NCBI GenBank assembly: GCA_900548285.1
Contig: URKE01000035.1
Coordinates: 1-20,465 of the forward strand
Source: an uncultured Eubacteriales bacterium
Lineage (GTDB): Bacteria > Bacillota > Clostridia > Christensenellales > Borkfalkiaceae
Length of the DNA stretch: 20,465 nt
Direction: 5' to 3'
A program made the translations under genes and the position numbers. The notes under the pieces were generated by a model. The model was not told where the DNA came from. It saw only the letters and a program-made list of their open reading frames with translations, and ran no database searches. Below are positions 17,028 to 20,465 of the stretch, in pieces (within the stretch, counting starts at the first letter, position 1; each line of letters begins with the position of its first letter).

Positions 17028-17039
17028 GTTTATATTCGC

Positions 17040-18857
17040 TCATTCCGCCGCCGATAAAACCGCGGCAGACGCGCCTTGCGCAATCTCAATTTCGAATTTC
17101 GCGTTTTCAGCCGGGACTTCGGCCGACCTACGTGTGAAATCGTAACTGCAAACGATTGCGCCGTTAAGCCACAGCGTCAAGGTTATGGTCGTTTCGTCCT
17201 TTATCTTCGCATTAAGCCACAAAGTCGCGCCCGCGATTAAACACGATTGATTTATATTACCCGCGTGCTCGTAACCGTTTTCGGCGCTCCATACTTGTTT
17301 GAATTTATCGCCGTTCCTATACGCAACTCTCGCCGTCCCGCCGCGAATATAAAAACCGTAACTGCCGATAAATATATACGTTCCGCCGTTTACGTCGCTC
17401 GTTTCGGCGATTTTTACGGCAGCAACCGCGCCGTCATAGCCTATTACGTTGCCCGTCGCGCGGGATACGGAAGAATCGAGTGTAATATCTCCCTCTGAAA
17501 AATCGAACCCCGGTTTGTAAGTCGGCTTTTCTTCCTCTTCGGTATCTTTACCGAGCATTATAGCCTTTATATTATGGATTTGCGTTGCGGTCACGCCCGC
17601 CGAAAGCAGGTAGTTTTCAGCCTTTTCGGCAAGAGTTTCGCCGTCGTAAGCCTTTATCGCCGCGAGCAACTTATCGAACGAATACTCGCCGCCCTTGGAA
17701 TTTCTTTCGCCGTACGTCGAAAACGAAGTATATTCGTAGTCCTGTATAAGTTCTTTTTCGCTTACCCCTAAAAGCGCGTTGAACAAAAACGAAACCGTAC
17801 CCGTTCTGTCCGCGCCGCCCGTACAATGCAGATATACGGGATATCTGCTTTTATCGGACAACGCCGCGAAAATCTTTCCGTAAGTTTCTTTTTGCGCTAT
17901 GCCCGTATCGTAACCGTCGGCATTGTAATACTCTAAAACGGCGTTCGGTATAGGGCTTTCGGTCAGCCCCTTGTTCTGCGCGGCGTTTCTCAGATCGAAA
18001 TCGGTTTTGATTTTCAGCGTTTCTTTCATATATTTTTTGCCCGCTTCGGTAAGTTGCACGTTCGGGTAATAGGCGTTATCCGGCGAAAGCGCGCCGCCGC
18101 GATATATAAGCCCCTGCAAAGTTCTGCCGCCCGCCGTCCGATAACCGCCGAGATCTCTCACGTTATGAATTCCGTCTATTTTCATAACCCTCGGACCTTT
18201 GTCAATCGTAGAAAAGTTAATCGCGTTCGATTCTTTCTCGCCGTATTCGGTCGTAACGACGACTTTAAGATAATACGTCGTCGCCTTTTTCAGATTATAT
18301 ATCGCGCAGGAGGTTGCGCCGCTTTCTGCGTTTACGCTTATCGCGTCGGTAAAATCGGCGTTTTCGGAATAAACGACCTTGCTCGCCGAGACGTTTTCGA
18401 ACGTATTTCTCCAACGAACGTTAAAGCCCTGTATTCCGTCGTTCGTTTCGCCGACGTAATCGGATATATCGGCGTTTTCCGCGGAAAGGTATTCCATAGC
18501 GGTCGCCGTAAATTGAGTGGCGTTCGGCATATTGAACACTCTTACCGCAGGCGCGTCTTTTTCTTCGTAACCGGCGCAACCTGCGCGGGCGCAACGACGA
18601 ACGAGTTTACCGTTTTCTTCCGTCCAGTTGCCGTAAGCGTGTCCGAGTTTCGGCGTTCCTTCTTTTTCTTCGGTCTTTTCGCAACCGCTTCTCGTACATT
18701 TACGCTCCAAAATCTGCGGATTTTCGCAAGTCGCGGGCGTTTTTTCGCCCCATTCGCCGAAAGTATGCCCGAGCGGCGATAAATTCTCGGTTTTCGTCTT
18801 GCCGCATTCAGTACATTTTTCCATCGTTTTTCCTCCGTTTTCGCAAGTCGCCGTCAC
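17040..18857 (-). CDS. Tyrosine phosphatase (Y_phosphatase3 type), 5'-truncated by element insertion
   Basis: A 605-aa frame from a GTG at 18857. It begins inside a Cys-rich repeat array (about 1-100; Cys5, 15, 18, 44, 54, 59, 89, 94, and GHTFGEW/GHAYGNW), followed by an Fn3-like domain (about 140-217) and a phosphatase domain (about 223-436) with H-N-V-R-D-L-G-G-Y, TDFDLRN and the P-loop HCTGGADRTG (Cys345, Arg351 of CX5R). A beta-rich C-terminal domain (about 450-605) follows, and no GCG anchor. The GTG has no ribosome site and no signal peptide follows. The missing start, a lipoprotein signal and the first Cys, is at 19132-19248 on the far side of a 277-bp element. Exact removal of 18871-19147 joins both parts in frame to 643 aa. 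The gene is therefore probably inactive, or yields an unexported fragment. Confidence 0.8.
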   Translation of the reverse strand: MTATCENGGKTMEKCTECGKTKTENLSPLGHTFGEWGEKTPATCENPQILERKCTRSGCEKTEEKEGTPKLGHAYGNWTEENGKLVRRCARAGCAGYEEKDAPAVRVFNMPNATQFTATAMEYLSAENADISDYVGETNDGIQGFNVRWRNTFENVSASKVVYSENADFTDAISVNAESGATSCAIYNLKKATTYYLKVVVTTEYGEKESNAINFSTIDKGPRVMKIDGIHNVRDLGGYRTAGGRTLQGLIYRGGALSPDNAYYPNVQLTEAGKKYMKETLKIKTDFDLRNAAQNKGLTESPIPNAVLEYYNADGYDTGIAQKETYGKIFAALSDKSRYPVYLHCTGGADRTGTVSFLFNALLGVSEKELIQDYEYTSFSTYGERNSKGGEYSFDKLLAAIKAYDGETLAEKAENYLLSAGVTATQIHNIKAIMLGKDTEEEEKPTYKPGFDFSEGDITLDSSVSRATGNVIGYDGAVAAVKIAETSDVNGGTYIFIGSYGFYIRGGTARVAYRNGDKFKQVWSAENGYEHAGNINQSCLIAGATLWLNAKIKDETTITLTLWLNGAIVCSYDFTRRSAEVPAENAKFEIEIAQGASAAVLSAAE

Positions 18858-18868
18858 GCTTGCCGTTG

Positions 18869-19149
18869 TATGCCAGCCAAGAATAAAACGAACCGTGGTC
18901 TGACGGCGAAATTTTGACTAATACGTCGTTACACTCGCGGCTTATACGTCAAGTATTAACCCGTTCGCGTGCCTTGTCTTAGCCTAAAATTTCGCCGTCA
19001 GACTCGCAAGCGACCAAAACGCCGATATTTTCGATGATTTTTGGTAAAGACGAACGCAGACGTACTATACGTACTTCAAGCGAGAATTTGACAAAAAGCG
19101 CGTAAATTGCGGCGTTTTGGCAAGGTTCGTTTTATTCTTGGCTGGCATA
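18869..19149 (-). mobile_element. MITE-like inverted-repeat element inserted in the phosphatase gene
   Basis: The ends 18869-18894 and 19124-19149 are a perfect 26-bp inverted repeat (TATGCCAGCCAAGAATAAAA...). Inside lie two more stems: an 18-bp perfect repeat at 18898-18915/18986-19003 (GTCTGACGGCGAAATTTT) and an 11-bp one at 19014-19024/19110-19120 (CCAAAACGCCG). The whole could fold as an outer stem with two arms of about 106 nt each. There is no coding capacity. TA flanks each TGCC...GGCA end, as for elements mobilised by IS630/Tc1-type transposases; that assignment is inference. It interrupts the lipoprotein phosphatase gene. Other copies or ends lie at 14278-14318 and 20337-20465. Confidence 0.85.
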
Positions 19150-19248
19150 GTTATGCGAACATTCGGTTTTCCCGTTACAAGCCGTTGCCGACAAAATCAC
19201 CGCGAGAACTATCGACGTCGCTATCGTCTTTAACTTTTTAATTTTCAT
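19132..19248 (-). pseudogene. 5' fragment of the split phosphatase gene: lipoprotein signal
   Basis: Thirty-eight codons from an ATG with GGAGG 5 nt upstream. They encode a lysine-rich start, a hydrophobic core and SATAC with Cys24 (the residue three before the Cys is Ala, so the lipobox is not canonical), then NGKTECSHN. The last residues YASQE and the TAA stop are encoded by the end of the inserted element. The ECSHN segment continues naturally into YTTASVTATCENGG of the downstream fragment once the element is removed, giving the usual C-x-H-x-Y...ATCxxGG...CxxCG repeat pattern. It has a promoter at 19277-19282. Confidence 0.8.
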
Positions 19249-19276
19249 TTTTCCCTCCGTTTTCGGAATTTGCTTA

Positions 19277-19282
19277 ATTATA
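19277..19282 (-). promoter_or_regulatory. -10 box of the split lipoprotein phosphatase gene
   Basis: TATAAT on the minus strand, with a transcription start expected about 22 nt before the ATG at 19248. The -35 at 17-bp spacing reads TTTCGC and is poor. The 33-bp box (19324-19356) ends 41 bp upstream, almost the same geometry as at the other phosphatase promoter. Confidence 0.6.
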
Positions 19283-19323
19283 ACGCAGATTATCCGACGG
19301 CGAAAGGTACTACGTTCGCTAAA

Positions 19324-19356
19324 TTTTGCTCTGTATTTGTTTTTTTGAGTTGTTTT
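19324..19356. promoter_or_regulatory. 33-bp repeated box, copy 2 (putative activator site)
   Basis: Identical over 33 bases to 16995-17027. It lies between two divergent promoters: 41 bp upstream of the minus-strand TATAAT at 19282 and 3 bp upstream of the plus-strand -35 of the araC-type gene at 19360. One bound protein could act on both. Confidence 0.6.
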
Positions 19357-19359
19357 TTC

Positions 19360-19388
19360 TTGACCTGAATAAAAATAGTCGTTATAAT
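19360..19388 (+). promoter_or_regulatory. Promoter of the AraC-family regulator gene
   Basis: TTGACC (19360-19365), a 17-bp spacer and a perfect TATAAT (19383-19388). The predicted transcription start (about 19394-19396) falls 1-3 nt before the ATG at 19397, and no ribosome site is present, so the mRNA is probably leaderless. Confidence 0.8.
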
Positions 19389-19396
19389 ATCCCATT

Positions 19397-20221
19397 ATGG
19401 ACAAAGATAATAAAATCGAAGAATTATTAAAGCCGCTGCAGATACCGTTCACAACGCAACTGACCGAATCGAACGACGAATTCAGACACGCGCATGGTTT
19501 TTTCGAATGTTTTTACGTCACCGAAGGTTCGATTTATCACGAATGTAACGGCAAAAACGAAATATTGACCGAGGGCGACGCGGGAATTATCTGCCCGGGC
19601 GTTTATCACAGGTTCAAACGCGACAAGTCGTGTATTCACCGCGACTTACTCATTTCTAACGAACTTATGAAAAGCGTATGCGTGTTTTTGGAAGAACACC
19701 TTTACGCCGACATACTGAAAAAGAACTTCATCCGTTTTAAGTTGCAACCGAGCGAGATTTTATCTTACGAAAAACAAATAGTAAAATTTTTGTCTTACTA
19801 TGACGTAAATTTAAGGCATATTCACGAAAAATTATTAACGGCTTCGGTACTCAACCAACTTTTATTCGGCGAAAAAGACGAAGAGTTGCCGTCTAACGAT
19901 TTTAAATCGCGGTGCATATTCGTCATAAATACGTCTTTCGCTCTCCCCGACGCGATGCAAAAGATTACGAACGAACTCAGTTTCAATCAATCGTATCTTT
20001 GCAAACGCTTCAAAAGCGTTTTTAACGTTACGTTAACCGATTATATAAACGATTTAAGAATAAAACACGCGGCGTATCTTTTACAAACAACGGATTACAC
20101 CCAACAGAAAATATGCGAATCGATAGGTTTTGAAAGCGTGTCTTATTTCAATAAACTATTCAAACGCAAATACGGCGTAACCCCCGCCAGATTCAAACGA
20201 CAGTCAAGCACTCATACATGA
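19397..20221 (+). CDS. AraC-family transcriptional regulator with N-terminal cupin domain
   Basis: The 274-aa product has a cupin/AraC-type sensor region (about 25-80; HAHGFFECFYVTEG with His31, His33, Glu37, then ILTEGDAGIICPGVYHRF) and a C-terminal double helix-turn-helix (about 172-268) ending in IGFESVSYFNKLFKRKYGVTPARFKR, the family signature. The cupin pocket probably senses a small sugar-like ligand; this is known for the family, not shown here. It is divergent from the lipoprotein phosphatase gene, and the 33-bp box in the shared upstream region recurs before the second phosphatase, so both are likely targets. The start is the ATG directly after a strong promoter, without a Shine-Dalgarno. 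No other suitable start exists before residue 91. Confidence 0.93.
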   Translation: MDKDNKIEELLKPLQIPFTTQLTESNDEFRHAHGFFECFYVTEGSIYHECNGKNEILTEGDAGIICPGVYHRFKRDKSCIHRDLLISNELMKSVCVFLEEHLYADILKKNFIRFKLQPSEILSYEKQIVKFLSYYDVNLRHIHEKLLTASVLNQLLFGEKDEELPSNDFKSRCIFVINTSFALPDAMQKITNELSFNQSYLCKRFKSVFNVTLTDYINDLRIKHAAYLLQTTDYTQQKICESIGFESVSYFNKLFKRKYGVTPARFKRQSSTHT

Positions 20222-20226
20222 TTGCG

Positions 20227-20272
20227 ACCGGCACTTTCAGACTCCGCTATACTGAAACTTCTCTTTGCCGGT
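20227..20272 (+). terminator. Hairpin after the regulator gene (weak terminator candidate)
   Basis: ACCGGCA (20227-20233) pairs with TGCCGGT (20266-20272), enclosing TTTCAG/CTGAAA (20235-20240/20252-20257). It starts 5 bp after the stop codon. No T-tract follows, so intrinsic termination is doubtful. Confidence 0.3.
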
Positions 20273-20336
20273 ACTTGCGCCCGATACGTGTAACGGTGAA
20301 TTATATGAGCAATTTTTTCGCCGAACATCCGACGAC

Positions 20337-20362
20337 GGTTCGTTTTAATCTTGTCCGGCATA
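20337..20362 (-). repeat. Isolated terminal repeat of the element family
   Basis: GGTTCGTTTTAATCTTG... through GGCATA matches the right end of the 18869-19149 element with few changes, but upstream sequence does not match the element body. It forms a near-perfect inverted pair (21 of 24) with 20366-20389 across a 5-nt gap. Confidence 0.7.
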
Positions 20363-20365
20363 CCA

Positions 20366-20465
20366 TGCCAGACAAGAATAATACGAACCTTGCCAAAATG
20401 CCGCAATTTACGCGCTTTTTGTCAAATTCTCGCTTGAAGTACGGCAAGTACGTCTGCGTTCGCCT
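20366..20465 (+). mobile_element. Second copy of the MITE-like element, cut by the window end
   Basis: It begins with a diverged terminal repeat (TGCCAGACAAGAATAATA...) and continues to the last base. From about 20388 to 20465 it matches the complement of 19047-19124 with about five differences in 77 bases, three of them together in the AGTACG-x-x-x-AGTACG segment. It is inverted relative to the copy at 18869-19149. The remainder lies outside the window. Confidence 0.85.

Noticed and set aside
19249..19452. Upstream extension of the lipoprotein fragment into the regulator gene
   Set aside because: The signal peptide and GGAGG ribosome site place the start at 19248; the extension would overlap the divergent promoters and the regulator start.
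18869..20465. Repeats considered as a CRISPR array or integron attachment sites
   Set aside because: The repeats are terminal inverted repeats of one element family with no regular spacers, no cas or integrase gene, and body similarity between copies.

Overview
The window reads as chromosomal DNA of a Gram-positive-type, anaerobe-like bacterium, most likely a gut Clostridia/Christensenellales-type Firmicute. This is inference from four signs: strong AGGAGG-type ribosome sites, lipoboxes, BspA-type leucine-rich repeats and InlB-type repeats, and a DUF4838/ABC sugar-uptake gene set. No rRNA, complete tRNA, CRISPR array or phage gene was seen.

Layout. (1) 1-1725, plus strand: one BspA-like LRR lipoprotein with a near-consensus promoter, a terminator-like hairpin inside its leader and a strong terminator. 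(2) 1726-2130: mostly empty, with one hairpin, a possible gene remnant and the terminator of the minus-strand cluster. (3) 2131-16883, minus strand: nine closely packed genes. In transcription order they are a secreted tyrosine phosphatase with a C-terminal anchor, two anchored surface proteins, two sugar ABC permeases, a lipoprotein solute-binding protein, another anchored surface protein, a lipoprotein with a TIM-barrel-like hydrolase fold, and a DUF4838 protein. No ABC ATPase is present. (4) 17040-19248, minus strand: a second tyrosine phosphatase, a lipoprotein paralogue, split by a 277-bp inverted-repeat (MITE-like) element. (5) 19397-20221, plus strand: a divergently transcribed AraC-family regulator. 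(6) 20337-20465: another copy of the element, running off the window.

How it may work together (inference). A 33-bp perfect repeat lies between the araC gene and the split phosphatase gene, and again upstream of the intact phosphatase gene. In both cases it sits 40-41 bp from a TATAAT -10 box in otherwise unrelated sequence, which suggests one activator site controlling both phosphatase promoters and perhaps araC itself. Exported proteins fall into two exclusive classes: lipobox without a C-terminal signal (four), or type-I-like signal peptide plus a C-terminal Gly-Cys-Gly/hydrophobic/basic tail (four). The latter looks like a cysteine-containing CTERM anchoring signal. The region therefore appears to be a surface glycan capture and uptake locus coupled to extracellular tyrosine phosphatases, with a recent mobile-element lesion in one of them.
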